In this document: positions 23,261 to 34,970 of the stretch, piece by piece | Numbering within the stretch: the first letter of the stretch is position 1 | Layout: the number at the start of each line of letters is the position of its first letter | Assembly (NCBI GenBank): GCA_022376465.1 | Contig: JACDTU010000005.1 | Coordinates: forward strand, 856,001-920,000 | Direction: 5' to 3' | Length of the DNA stretch: 64,000 nt | DNA from: Cubamyces lactineus | Lineage: Eukaryota > Basidiomycota > Agaricomycetes > Polyporales > Polyporaceae | Position numbers and translations under genes: made by a program | Notes under the pieces: generated by a model | Databases searched by the model: none | Told to the model about the DNA's origin: nothing | The model's input: the letters and a program-made list of their open reading frames with translations, nothing else

Positions 23261-26200
23261 TGTAGCCTGCAACGTTCCAGATAGCAGACGGTGCTCAGGC
23301 TCTACAGAGGCGCAGAGAATGGTGAGGCTGTACCGATAGAAGCTCGCGTTATATCTACTGCATGTCAGTTCTGAGAAGCGTGGGACATCACTTCATCGAG
23401 AAGCATAGTGGACGTGCATGGTGTCCTAGCCGCCGCTTACTGAGTGACTGACTCGGCGACGACAGGCTATACTGTCCCCTGTTCTCATAGACGAAGTAAA
23501 CCGTATTCCAGCTCAAAGTGTCTTTGAGTATGTCTGGTGCCACTGAGCGAGGCGGAGGTTGAGTGTGTATTGGATGTTATTGATCCACGGAATGTCACCG
23601 CTTCGGCCTGAGAACCTCGGGCTGCCCTCGGCGCCCTGCGCATACGTGCTCATCGGCGTTCGCCGCCTCAGCAACTCTCTGTCCGCCTTATAGCCTCGAC
23701 AGGCTGCGCACGACATGGCAACTCGTTCGAGTTCGAAAACACGACTACCTAGAGATCAAATAGTATGGCAGAATGAGCGAGGATGCTAGATTCCGAATGA
23801 TAGGCTCGCGATATGACATACCTGTTGATATAACTCAAGATGTTTTGCACAATGGTTCCGCAGTTGGAGATGGGCGCTGAGTACTCGAAGGCATGAACAC
23901 TCGTATACCCCCGCGCCTGCCGAAACACTCTGCTGGTAATTCGTGCGCAAGCATCTTGGTGTGGGACCGCACTATTCCGAACCTATGGTTCCGGGAGAAG
24001 CATTGCATATGTACGTCAAGTCGAAGTAGCTTGCCATAGCTGTTCACATGGGCCGTGTATATCACAAAAATAACGCAATGTCTTTTTCGTTAAGTCGCAA
24101 GGGATTTGGATGCGGCGGCGAAGATTCCCACCATCTACAGCCTATTGAGATTCATTTACCGCATATCGTCAGACTATTGCACATGTCATGGGTGCACATA
24201 AAGACTCACCGGAAACGCAATCTGTACCTTTCGGTACCGTGCGGGGCTTGAGAACATGGAGTAAAAGGTGGCTCTCACTCCACTAGATGCGATGCCCTGG
24301 AGTATGGCTGTAACAAGTCAATTCGTTCATGCATCTGATGTTGAACCCAATGTTGATTGGACCGAAGACATGTTTATAAACTCCGGTGTTTTAACAGTCA
24401 GTTGTGGAAGTGCACGGCACAACAGAAAGAGGAATCATTCGTCTGGTGTCTCGATGCGGCCTGAGCGGCCACCGCCGTGATTTCTTTGGGCTTCTGATGA
24501 ACGAACCCTGCCTGAATGTCTTCTTGACCGGGTGGAACACGGATTCCCGCGCCAGATGAGATGTCATACCGGCATGCGGCATCGGCGAGGAGATCTGTGT
24601 GGAAACGATGGGAGTGTGGGGCGTGTTGTAACGGGAGCCAGTGAGGAAACCGCACGTTTCCTTCACACTCAGCCGAAAGCCTGTGTGATAATACAGTCTC
24701 GACGAAGTAAGGAATCAAGCGGTGAGATTTGCGACGAATGAAGATGCGGCAAACGATTATCGCTGAACCTTGCTGGCGGAGGTAGGGTGGTGTGCATGAC
24801 GACCGAGCCAACTTTGCGCCGGTAGGCTTCGGCAATTTCCCGGCGACGTTCCTAGTTACCGCATTAGGGAATTTTTGCACGCGTGCGAAAGAGAGGAGCG
24901 GGTGCAGACTGAATGCACCGTACGCACTGGCAGACTCGTGCAGGTCTCCAACTTGTCTCCCAACTTTCCACTCCATCTCGCTGCTGCTTACCGAATCTGC
25001 GCTTGCTTTCGGCTTGTCTGGGGAGTCGTTGGTGGAGGTCGCGCTGCCTTTCGTTCTTTGCTTGGTTAGGCTTTCGCGTCTCAGGTGACTCCAGGTGCAC
25101 GGTTCGCTCGCTCGCTGACGTCCACGCTCGCGCATGTCCAGCGGTGCCCTCATCAACCTGATCCTGTGCTCTGTTCTCCACCGCGGAGCCGCTCCTCTTT
25201 CCTCTTGGCTTATACCGCGGAGGCTGCCCTGTCATTGACTGGAACTCTGACACGGACGCCGATGGTCCTACTCTGAATCTATCGACGATTCTTTCTGACC
25301 ATATTCTCTCGTCACCATCGTCTCTCGTAACAGCCCCGAAGAGCATTCCAAACGCGCTTGTTGTCCTCAAGCATGCGCATGCCCCCCACCTCGGAATGCA
25401 GTAACGAGCCGACGCTCTATACCGGCCTCGCAGAATTCACCAAGTCCACTCTCCCGCACTCTCGAGCATCCTCGTCCAACTCGCACACTCGCTGTCGTTC
25501 CATGTTCCGGCCAGACGCGCTCCTAGCTGAGCGCCGCGCTTCAAGTAGCAGCCGCAGTCCGAATAACGCTGGACGCACTCGCCCCGAAAAGCTTCGGGCA
25601 TCCTCTCCTTCCCCGATACCACAACCGCGCCCTCGACAAGACGCGCCAAGCCATCCGACAATATCGCATACGATGGGAGCGACAACCTCCACTACACATT
25701 GCGACTATACCGCTAGACGCAATCGAAGCAACGCGCGGAATAGGACAGAATGTGAATGTAGCAAAGGCTCTAGGTGAGTTCAATCCAATACCCTCTCGCT
25801 CGATATATACCTCGACAAGCACCATCGCACCCGCTTTGTGGCCTACCCGCGGAGTGCGCGTCTACCGCACATCATACTTCCCACCGCGTTGTGCTAGTGC
25901 TCATGGGCTACCAGCCGCCCGAACGATTTGCCTATTCCTAAAGCTACCGCGTCTAGCTACTTTGATACACTACGACTGGCTGACAAAGATGGGTTTGCAA
26001 ATGGGCAAATCGTTTGGACCCGCGTTGTTCATTGAACACTCTCTATAACACGACAGCGAATATGAACGCTCCCAGATCTACGCGGAGATACTATTGTGGT
26101 CGCTTCTCCTATGCCTTCAGTTTCGCCCAGATTTTGAAAGTACATGTGGAATTCAAGCGTCATTGATTGAACGTCATTGGTTCATTTTGACGGGACTGGT

Positions 26201-26301
26201 TCGGAGAATGACTGGCGTTCAATGCATCACATTTCGTTCCGGCCCTTAGACCTGTGCTCACGTCCCGTGCTATACATTTCAGATGTCTGCTTCCATGGCC
26301 C
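23261..26301. other. 3 kb gene-poor interval
   Basis: I found no gene I can defend here. The longest open frames (a 252-codon frame on the minus strand at 24398-25156, a 168-codon frame at 24864-25370 and a 139-codon frame on plus at 25358-25777) overlap in several frames, lack family motifs and have Arg/Ser-rich shadow-like composition. A TATA-like GATATAAC sits about 85 bp upstream of the second P450. The part from 25080 to 25800 is C-rich on plus and may be promoter or transcribed non-coding sequence for the downstream surface protein. Confidence 0.5.
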
Positions 26302-29300
26302 ATGTTGCTTACTCTCTACGCATGGAATGTTACCTCCGTGCCTTGTGCAAAAGCAAGTGTAATCCCGACGCCAGCTCCCCGAACCTCGAGCCATGCCATA
26401 TCCGTCACCATGTCTCCATCTGCGCGGACGGGCGCCTATACGTACATTCCGCAGTGGAGACGGCAAGCCACCGGTGCTTCTGGTAGTAGCACGGACGGCG
26501 CCGTCGGTAGTGGCGAAGATGATATTGGTTCGTTGACAAGCGCGCTCGGATCGATCGCCTCGTTTGCAAGCATCGAGGTTCCTGCCTCGGAGAGCTCCAC
26601 TGGCACGGACTCAACACCGGGTTCGCCATCGTCCGAATCAACGAGCTCAACAGACTCCACATCAAGCACTATATCCCAGGTACGTTCTCTAACTGCTTCT
26701 CTCTCGCATCCTGTCTACTGGTACTCATATTGATGATCTGCAGTCGACGTCTTCCTCCACTTCGGTGAGCTTACCGACGACAATCTCGCTTCCGACGTCT
26801 TTGTCTCTCCCGACGTCGTTCTCGTTCTCCTCTTTATCGCTCTCTCTGACCTCATTTTCCTCGCTTTCGCTCTCACTGCCCACCATTACCCCATCACCCA
26901 CATCGCAGACATCGACGACTGAGACCACGACTACGGGAACTACCGAATCGACAAGCACAACCTCTACGACCTCAAGCTCGACAACATCAGAAACTTCCTC
27001 GAGTACAACTACAACTACAACAGATGGTAGCTCGACAACGACGAGTTCGAGTTCGACCTCTAACACGCCGGTAACGTCCCAAACATCTGGTACCTCAAGT
27101 TCAAGTACGAGCATGAGCACATCGTGAGTACTCCGTTCGATCATTTCCTCATTTAGTCTCCGCTGGTATAGTATTCGCACTGCGTATAGTGCGCCTGGCC
27201 GCATCCGTGAGTTCGAGCGCGTGCATTCTTGCACACATCTACTATAATAGTGCCCCTTCATTTGAGATCCTCGCGTTCGACGCTGGACTCTTACGGATTC
27301 CCCGTATATAGTACCTCTGGTACCTCCTCGGCGCTCGGATCCACATCGACGGTGGCCTCTTCCTCTGCTTCTTCCTCAAGTAGCACCTCGAGCACGTCTA
27401 GCTCTCCGGTCTCCTCGTCGTCTCCCACATCGTCATCCGCGACGCTCACGTCCGTTTCTACATCTTCTACATTTTCTACATCTTCCGCGTCTGGTTCCTC
27501 ATCGGTGTCCTCATCCTCTGGAATGCCCTCTAGCACCACCACTAAAAGTGGTACACAAACGAGCACGTCTACAACTTCATCCTCGACGAGCACGACCCCA
27601 TCTTCTTCTCTCTCTACATCGAGCTCCACCCTCACCTCTACCTCTCTCCCGTCCTTCACTTCCACCTATGCCTCTGACACCGTCTCGCGCACCCATAGAA
27701 CCTCGTCGACCCGACACCACTCGTCTTCGGTGGTCATCACGTCTTCTCGTCCTGTCCTAGGGCCCAGCACGACGTCAGCAACGAGAACGGTCACGGGGAC
27801 AACTACGCTGTTCACCACAGTGGTGTCGCAGACGATCTACACCACGGACGGTATGACCCACACCAGCACATATACGACGACCGTCCCGACGGGCACGCTC
27901 ATTCCCAACCAAGCCACCGTTAACGGCAACGTGTACGTATCATGAACTCCCCTATGTCGAGCGCTCTTATTGAATTACGACGCAGGTTTGCTCATGACAA
28001 GGGCGCGCTAGCTGGGCTCATCGTCGGGGTCATCGCGTTTGTCGGTCTGACGGCTGCGTGGGGCTTCTTTGCGTATCGCCGCCACCACACCCGTCGTTTG
28101 CAAGCCGAGGCTGCTGCCGCTACCCCAGGCCACTCCCGTGGGGGTCCTCGTACACTGGTTCTCGATGAAGATGATGAGGACGGCGACCATGCCGCGACTC
28201 GCTTCGTCGGCGTAGGCCCCGTTTCACACCCACCTAGCGGCGGTATAGTGTATGATCGCATCCGCGGGGGAAATACGCTCGAGTCTCCGACGGGAGAAGA
28301 CGGCGGTATGAGCCCCGTCGGCGACGCCCGAAGCCAGGACGACGCAGGCGGGGGAATGGTGGCGTTAGCCCCAGTGCCGATCGTGGGCACGGGCGAAGAC
28401 GCCTCTCTCATGCACCCCGCAAATCGCTCCGCCGCGGACGTGACGCTGCCCGTCGATCCCGAAGCCGATGCGGGAATCAGTGTGCTCCCTTTCCCTCCGC
28501 CGAGACAGCCCAGGTCCCCGTCACGCTCGGTCGCCTCGCGTCCTTCGTCCGGTCCTGGACCAGAACCAGCAGAATGGTTGGGTGGACGCGCGGTGTCCTA
28601 CAACTCGCTGCGCAACCGGGCGTCTGCAGACCGGTATAGGACGGAAGTTCCTTTGCCGGCGTCGCCTACGTCGCCGACGAGCCGTTCGTCGGTATACTCG
28701 GATGAGGTAGCGGCCAGCCCAAGTCATATCGTGCAGCCGGATCCCAAGGCGGTGGCACCGGCAGCCGCCATGGCTGCAGGTAGTGCCCTTGGCTATGCGT
28801 ACGCTAGCAAGAACGCCAGTATGTCGTCCCATGGGCACCCCGGAGTCATGTCGAGCTCGTCGATACACGGCCATGCTGGTGCCGGAGGTGGCTCGTCCTC
28901 GGGTGAACATGGCTCGTCAAGCGGACATCGGACAGGCACTGGCTCGTCCTCGGGGCACATGCTCAGCTCGGGATATGCTAGCACCCATAGTCATGCCCCG
29001 CTCCTACCTGGCCCTCCAGCCCCGTCCAGTCTTCTTCCTACTCAGACGCAACGGCCTGATGCGCCGCCTTCGGCCTACCGAGATATTGGCGATGAAGAGA
29101 GTGGACGCGAACCTGGTAACCAGCGACGCATGAGCTTCCTCGGTCGGTCGCTTCGTGGCCTGCGTATCCGTTCCAGCGCGCGCCAGTCGATTTCGTCGGC
29201 CGCGGGTATGTCTGCTCCTCCGACCACAACGGTCTCGCCTACCGCATCGACCACGCTCCTCGCGAACCCGCGGCATTCATTGTACGACCCGTTGGCTATG

Positions 29301-29899
29301 CGCTCGTCTTCGATCGTCCGGCCTCAATCTCCAGTGCTCGGTGCGCTTCCGCCACGAACGGCCTATCCCCCAGCCCCAGCGATCCATGAACCGACCGGCT
29401 ATAGTGCTGACAGCGGGCCTGCTCTCGGCCCGCAGACCACCACCGCGAGTGGCGCGCCAGTGTGGCCTGGCTTGGGCGCGCTCCATGGGCAGCCTGCGAT
29501 GCCGAGCCCGGCGTTGACGGAGGGCTCGAGCGTAAACGTCCCCGAGGGCCTGCTCGACCCGCGCCTGGCGCTCCGGCTGGGCGCGCAGGGCATGCAGAGC
29601 CAGGGCGCGATCAGCTTCCGGGACGACATGGACTACTCGCGGCCGATAGGAGGGGTGAGTGCTGCCCTGTCCAGGAATGGTTAGGCTGGAGTGCTAACTG
29701 ACAATTGACTGGTCCCTTTTTACAGTGGGTGAACAACAGGCAGTACAGTCGTACGACGATCCAGACGATGTCCACGCGCGACTCGCCGCGCCGTCCGTCG
29801 TTGGAGTCGCGCGACACGCACGCGACTGGGATGGAGACGATACACGCGCTGGCCGAGGCGCCCGATCTTCATGAAGACGATCCGTCACCACAGTCGTGA
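26302..29899 (+). CDS. Ser/Thr-rich single-pass membrane protein with long cytoplasmic tail
   Basis: Exons 26302-26679, 26744-27123, 27312-27932, 27986-29654 and 29726-29899 join in frame to 1073 residues. After a short hydrophobic N-terminus (possible signal peptide) comes an about 450-residue Ser/Thr-rich, mucin-like stalk. A single transmembrane helix follows (GALAGLIVGVIAFVGLTAAW, ending at a YRRHHTRR stop-transfer cluster), then an about 590-residue cytoplasmic tail rich in Ser/Pro/Gly. The architecture resembles fungal wall-stress sensors such as Mid2/Wsc proteins, but no WSC or other ectodomain was recognised. The stalk should be heavily O-mannosylated. The 188 bp intron between exons 2 and 3 is the least certain part of the model. 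Confidence 0.75.
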
Positions 29900-30848
29900 G
29901 CTGTTCATCGTCTCATTCTCGTGTTCAGTGGTTTGTATAGACCTTCTGTCGTTACTTGTCCGACTTGCACGGGTACGCTTCCGAATGTTTCCTCATCCAC
30001 ACACGCCTACCTGTCCCATCCTCCTTCCCTCTGACGCGTTCCCACATCTCATCCTCCGTTCGCTAGACCCTAGACCTTTGAGACACGCTCTTGCCTACCC
30101 TCTTGCCGTCGTTCGTTACACACGCTCATTGCTCCGCGCCAATGTCGTTACTGCACCATGGCAACCTCCCGGGACCCTGTACCAAAACCAACGGGTAACC
30201 GTGTAGACCCCGCAACCGCTCCCACAACCCCAACCATCCCCGACGAACTCCAATGACCCATCACACCTACACACCTCATTACTGTACAAACACCTCACCT
30301 CGCTTACTTCTTGTCGCTCCGCACTCGCACCGTCCTCGCGCTATCGTGACCCGCACCTACCCGTTTACGTCTCATGATACCCACCGACCATGACTTTCTG
30401 CTTCCCTGGTTGTATCGTGACGGCACGCCTACGACCCAGACATGCGTGCCTGCCCGCGCATCGGTGGGCGCCGTGTCCTGGCTGCTTCTGTCCCTTACGA
30501 CCATGGGATTTGAACTTTCCCGAACTAATCGCACTCTTATTTTGTATTCACCCATAGCGTACTGCGTACATGTTACTACTACATACTTACCTTGTGTATT
30601 CTTCTTCCCCTTTTTCGACACGCCGCATACACGCATTATGACGCTTTAGACACTGAAAATGTAGCTGTATCCTAGACTTTCCTTGCCTAGTCGCGGGAGA
30701 AACTCAAGTGTGGAGGCAGCGGGATGACAGGTATGTACCGACTTGCGGCATCGAGGACTGACATTACTAATACTACAGACATCTCGCCACCGCGGAAGAT
30801 GCGCCGATTTCTTCTCTTTGGACGGTTCTCATATCAAGATCCACGTGT
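29900..30848. other. convergent intergenic region
   Basis: The region lies between the 3' end of the surface-protein gene and the 3' end of the first reductase. The plus strand is pyrimidine-rich from about 29990 to 30620. No coding segment or structured RNA was recognised. Confidence 0.5.
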
Positions 30849-32057
30849 TCACAGCCAGCCCCTCGCCTTGAAGTCCTCCAGAGTATCCTTGGTCGTCTCC
30901 TCCAGCGACTTGAACTTGATGCCCAAGAGGCGCCGCTCCTTCTCTGGGGAATAGCGGATGAGGTGAACCGCCTTGGACGGATCGTAGGACGTGTTTCCTG
31001 CTGGAAGTTTGCTGTCCCATTTGTGCGCGACGATCACTGCGAGAAGCTAAGCCCATCGTCACGGTGAGAGTAGGATGCATGCACTCTTACAGAAGTCCTG
31101 CCACTTCCAAGGGCCTGCGCTGACAATGATGCGCTCATTGGCTACCTCGGCCTTCGTGAGCGCGAGGGCGTGGGCCAGAGCGAGGTCGCGCACGTCGACG
31201 TAGGATGATCTATGGTACAATGCGATGAGCGTAGATCGCAATCACAATCTCAGAGGTGTCGCATACCCAACGTTGGCCAGCGATTCGTTATCGAGCTTGC
31301 CCTTGACCACATTGAAGTAGTAGTCGCGCACGGACTCGTTGAGGTTCTCCGGCTTGTCAACGTCATGGATCACAGGCCCGAACACGAACGGCGGGTTGAG
31401 CACGACGAGATCCCACGGCAAGCTCGCCTTGTTTTGCTCATAGAACTCCCAAGCCGCCTTCTCCGCGAGCGTCTTGCTCGCGCGGTACTTGGCGGGCCCG
31501 GCAGCGTCGCGCCCCTTCTCCTTGACCTCTTGAATGCTAGCTTCGTTCCAGTTCTCCTCGCTGAACACGCGCGGCTCGGTCGTCGGCGTGAGGACCGCGG
31601 CGCACGACGAGGTAATGACTACGCGCTTCACGGACGTGCCGTACTTCTGCGCGGACTTGAGGATACCGGTCGTGCCCTGCACTGCGGGCACGATGAGCTC
31701 GTCTGGCTCGACGGCCCTGAAGTGGAAGGGAGACGCGGTGTGCTCGATCGCGTCGACACCCTTGACCGCCTCGTCGAATGCGCCTTCCTAGGAGCCATCG
31801 CATGAGATCAGTAACTGAATTGTGGTTCACGTCGCTTCAGTCGAAGTTCGCAGTACCTTCGTGATGTCCTCAACGATGACAATCTCGAGCTTGTCGCCGA
31901 AGGACTTGAACGTCTCGCGCAGGTGCGTCGCTTTGCTCTCCGAGCGAACGGTGCCACGAACGGAGTAGCCCTGCTCAAGCAGGGTCTTCACGACCCAGAC
32001 GGCGATGTAGCCGTTCGCGCCGGTAACGAGAACCTTGCCAGAACTGACGGTAGGCAT
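30849..32057 (-). CDS. NADPH-dependent Gre2/dihydroflavonol-reductase-like enzyme, copy 1
   Basis: This is an extended short-chain dehydrogenase/reductase with 342 residues in four exons: 32057-31857, 31787-31267, 31209-31091 and 31036-30849. The Rossmann motif VTGANGYIA is at residues 11-19 and the NADPH-type basic turn RGTVRSESK at 34-42. The catalytic Tyr-Lys pair is KYRASK. Family members reduce aldehydes or ketones, such as methylglyoxal (yeast Gre2), or flavonoid- and lignin-type carbonyls (DFR/CCR). The exon layout (201, about 520, 119, 188 nt; phases 0, 2, 1) is shared with the three other copies in the window. Among them it is closest to the copy at 59.9-61.2 kb. The true substrate is unknown. 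Confidence 0.9.
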
Positions 32058-32651
32058 GCTTGACTAGGATCGTTTCGGGGGCTTGGTGTGTTGGGTTGAA
32101 GTTGCAGTTAAGTTATGGGAGGGTGCTCGGTCGCTTTATATAGATGCTAGTAAGTGGCGGTCGGGTGCGATAAGAACGTCTGTTCACCCTGCCCGAATGT
32201 TGCTGAATGATAGCGTCATTGGCCCAGGTTCCCCACGGTGATCAGTCAGCAAGAAGAGCAGGCTCCTTCTCGTCCTGCACCACGTGGCCCTCCCTGAGTG
32301 GCAGGCGAATACGATCAGGATTAGTCGGATCCCGGGCCCATACAGTGCCAGTGGCCGTGGGTCAACGTTTCAACGCATATGTAGCAAGGCGTTCATTATG
32401 ATACGTCGGCATCGGGTATAACGGTAGGACCCAGGATAGATTGGGTACTAGCAGCCCTCGCATTGAGTAGCGGTGTTAGTATCCAAGCATTGCAGTTAGG
32501 AGGTCGCGTCTTTTGTCGCATCTGGAGTTGGCTCATCGCGTGGTCTCAGCTGCATATGGCGAGATGGATAAATAACACATCTTCCTGAAGATTCTACGCG
32601 CATACACTATTCTACTCGTACATCACGAGAATACATCGATCAATGGAAGAA
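32058..32651. other. spacer between reductase copies 1 and 2
   Basis: This spacer holds the promoter of copy 1 (TATA element at 32135-32142) and the 3' flank of copy 2. No gene was seen. Confidence 0.5.
32135..32142 (-). promoter_or_regulatory. TATA box of reductase copy 1
   Basis: TATATAAA on the minus strand, 78 bp upstream of the ATG at 32057. It is a near-perfect TATA consensus at a typical distance, and an equivalent element precedes each of the other three reductase copies. Confidence 0.6.
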
Positions 32652-33871
32652 TTACAGCCAGCCCTTCGTCTTGTAATCTTCGATAGTATCCTTCGCCGTC
32701 TCCTCCAGAGAGCGATACTCAATGCCCAAGATGCGGCGCGACTTCTCCGAGTTGTACTTGACAGGGAACTCGACCTTGGACGGGTCGTATGGCTCTCCCA
32801 CTGGAATCTTGTCAGAGTACGGGCGGGCAGCATCGACTGTCGTTATAACAACACCAGGTCAAAAGACGCCTTATGATCGCAGGTAGTAGCAGACACATAC
32901 GGAACTGCTGCCAGACGAAGGAGTGCCCGCTGACGATGAGTCGCTCGCCGCCTGCCTCAGGCTTGGTCAAGGAGAGCACTTGCGTGCGGGCGAAGTCGCG
33001 TACGTCGATGTACTCGTAACTGTAGGATGAGTTCAGCATTGCACCCCAATCGCTGCGCAAGCTTGATGTACACATACCCGGTCTTCGTAAGAGCATCTCC
33101 CGTCTGGACGCCCTTCACCACACTGAGATAGAAGTACTGAATTGGTCCGTTGAGCTGCTCGGGGGACTTCACGTCGTGGAGTGAAGGGCCGAAGATGAAC
33201 GGAGGGATGAGGACCACCAAATCCCAGCCGAGCTTTCCGCCCAACTTGTTCTTCTCGCGCTCATAGAACTCCCAGGCAGCACGTTCAGCCAGGACCTTGC
33301 TAGCAGGATACATGTCCTTCGTGTTCGCGCCCTTGCCCTTCTCGCGGACCTCCTTGACAGAGTGCTCGTTCCAGTACGTTTCGTCAATGACTGGGGCAGG
33401 AGGCGGGGCAGTGAGCGGGGCGAGAGCGACCACGGAGGACGTGATGACGACGCGCTTCACGGTGTTGTTGTGCTTGAGGGCACTCTTGAGTAGGTTTACG
33501 GTGCCTTCGACCGCCGGAATGATGACCGTGTCGGGGTCGGTAGGGCTCAAATTGGTCGGCGAAGCGATATGGAGGATGGCGTCGACACCCTCCACAGCAT
33601 CGTCAAGTACACCTTCCTGTGATGGAGATTACTTAACCGCTCTAGTTGGCACCAAACCTACGAGTGCTACCTTGCCAGTATCCCCGACAACGACAAGCTC
33701 GAGCTTGTTGCCATGGGTCTTGAACAGATCGCGTACATAGGTCGCCTTGCTTTCAGAGCGGACGGTACCGCGTACGAGGAACCCGCGCTGGAGTAGGTCC
33801 GTGATAGTCCAAAGCGCGGCGAATCCGTTCGCGCCAGTGACGAGGACACGGCCTGAAGTAATAGCCGGCAT
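32652..33871 (-). CDS. NADPH-dependent Gre2/dihydroflavonol-reductase-like enzyme, copy 2
   Basis: The protein has 347 residues in four exons: 33871-33671, 33616-33078, 33019-32901 and 32836-32652. The nucleotide motif is VTGANGFAAL, where Ala replaces the usual Ile of GANGxIA. The catalytic pair is MYPASK. The substrate-side region differs from copies 1 and 4 (a Pro-rich APLTAPPPAPVIDE insertion before the catalytic Tyr, and KSPEQLNGPIQYFYL after it), suggesting a changed substrate pocket. It is same-strand and tandem with copy 1. The intron phases 0, 2, 1 and the 201/119 nt exon sizes match the other copies. The ending KTKGWL is the family-typical C-terminus. Confidence 0.9.
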
Positions 33872-33945
33872 TCTGAGGATAGTGTGTGTATGAAGAGAAG
33901 CAGGGGGAATCGAGGCGATAGAGGCTAGGACGACACGTCTGCGCC

Positions 33946-33952
33946 TTATATA
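33946..33952 (-). promoter_or_regulatory. TATA box of reductase copy 2
   Basis: TATATAA on the minus strand, about 75 bp upstream of the ATG at 33871, at the same relative position as in copy 1. Confidence 0.55.
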
Positions 33953-34830
33953 CCGCGGGTGAGCAGTGCGAAGGCCCAATAGTCATCCGAATCATCGGGC
34001 TACTGCCGCGTCATCGCACGTCTCTACGACGTCGGCATTGCTTGTTAGGTGGCCGGTAAGTTCTAGTGACGATCGAAACGCTCAGAATGCCGGCTGCACT
34101 ATGCGTCGTGCGAGTGGACAAGCTTGTAGAAAGTCTTAGATGCCGGTCTATGGAGCTGTGCCTCAGGCTTACCGAATCCAATAGGTCATGGCCGAGCCCG
34201 AGCATGAACGCACGGGGAGACTTCCCAGCTATCTATGCCGCGCCAGCATATGCTATCTGTGCCAGCCCGGGGGCGCCCCCGCTCAAATTGAGCCAACTAT
34301 GGGGTACCCGGTAGACCCGAGCTGTCTTGCCGGCGTGTGTCCAGTTGATGGCCACTTTCTGGAGCACAGGGCCCGCATTTGATGTATCTGTATGTCGAAT
34401 GCCAACCGATTGCCAGCAATTGCTACGTAGGCACTTCAAGCTTCAGGGCTCAAGCCGAAGCTCGGTGTCCGGGACAGGTACGGTCATTCTGCGACACGTC
34501 GGAATATATCTGCACTGCTCAGCCTGAGAAACGCATGCTCACTTTCATTCATGCACGTACGTTGTAATTGCCTCCGTAGATTATGGATGATCAAGCCCGG
34601 GGTTGCGAGGCTCCTGGCCGAGGGTGTACAACGATGCACAACGTGAAAAAACAAAGCACGCCTTGAGCGCTTGTCGAGTGACGCCAGGTGGCTGTAAACC
34701 CCGATCGGAACACTCACGGTCACATGATCGCGGCTTGGAGGCATTCCAGGTCGTCTGGATTGGTAGTTTCAAGCCTCCGTGTACTTCTTTCCTGCGGTTC
34801 GAACACAAAATACGCAGGATGAGCAAGCAT

Positions 34831-34840
34831 TATATATTAA
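34831..34840 (+). promoter_or_regulatory. TATA-like element of reductase copy 3
   Basis: TATATATTAA lies about 131 bp upstream of the ATG at 34971, within an AT-rich patch. It is further from the start than in the sister genes, implying a longer leader. Confidence 0.45.
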
Positions 34841-34970
34841 AGGAAGAGACTCAGCGCCCAGGAAGGTGGTCGTTCCTCGGGAACGGTCCCGCAACCTTTG
34901 CCATAAATCCCCAGCAACCCTCCGTTCACTCTCAGTGTCCACCCTGTTCGTTTCTCCCCCCTTCACCGTC

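Larger units (their letters stand above)
33872..34970. other. divergent spacer between reductase copies 2 and 3
   Basis: This 1.1 kb region separates divergently transcribed paralogues and carries both promoters (TATA elements at 33946-33952 minus and 34831-34840 plus). Open frames here are short and conflict between strands. No gene was recognised. Confidence 0.5.

Noticed and set aside
24398..25156. 252-codon open frame on minus in the gene-poor gap
   Set aside because: Several overlapping frames of equal quality exist on both strands; composition is Arg/Ser-rich and no motif is recognisable. Kept only as part of the gap description.
26725..27665. Val/Glu-rich open frames antisense to the Ser/Thr stalk
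   Set aside because: Simple-sequence Ser/Thr codons on plus force long Val/Glu frames on minus; this is a composition artefact.
26744..27950. Possible CRISPR or satellite array in the Ser/Thr coding repeats
   Set aside because: Repeats are irregular, codon-periodic and in frame with a membrane protein; no constant repeat-spacer spacing.
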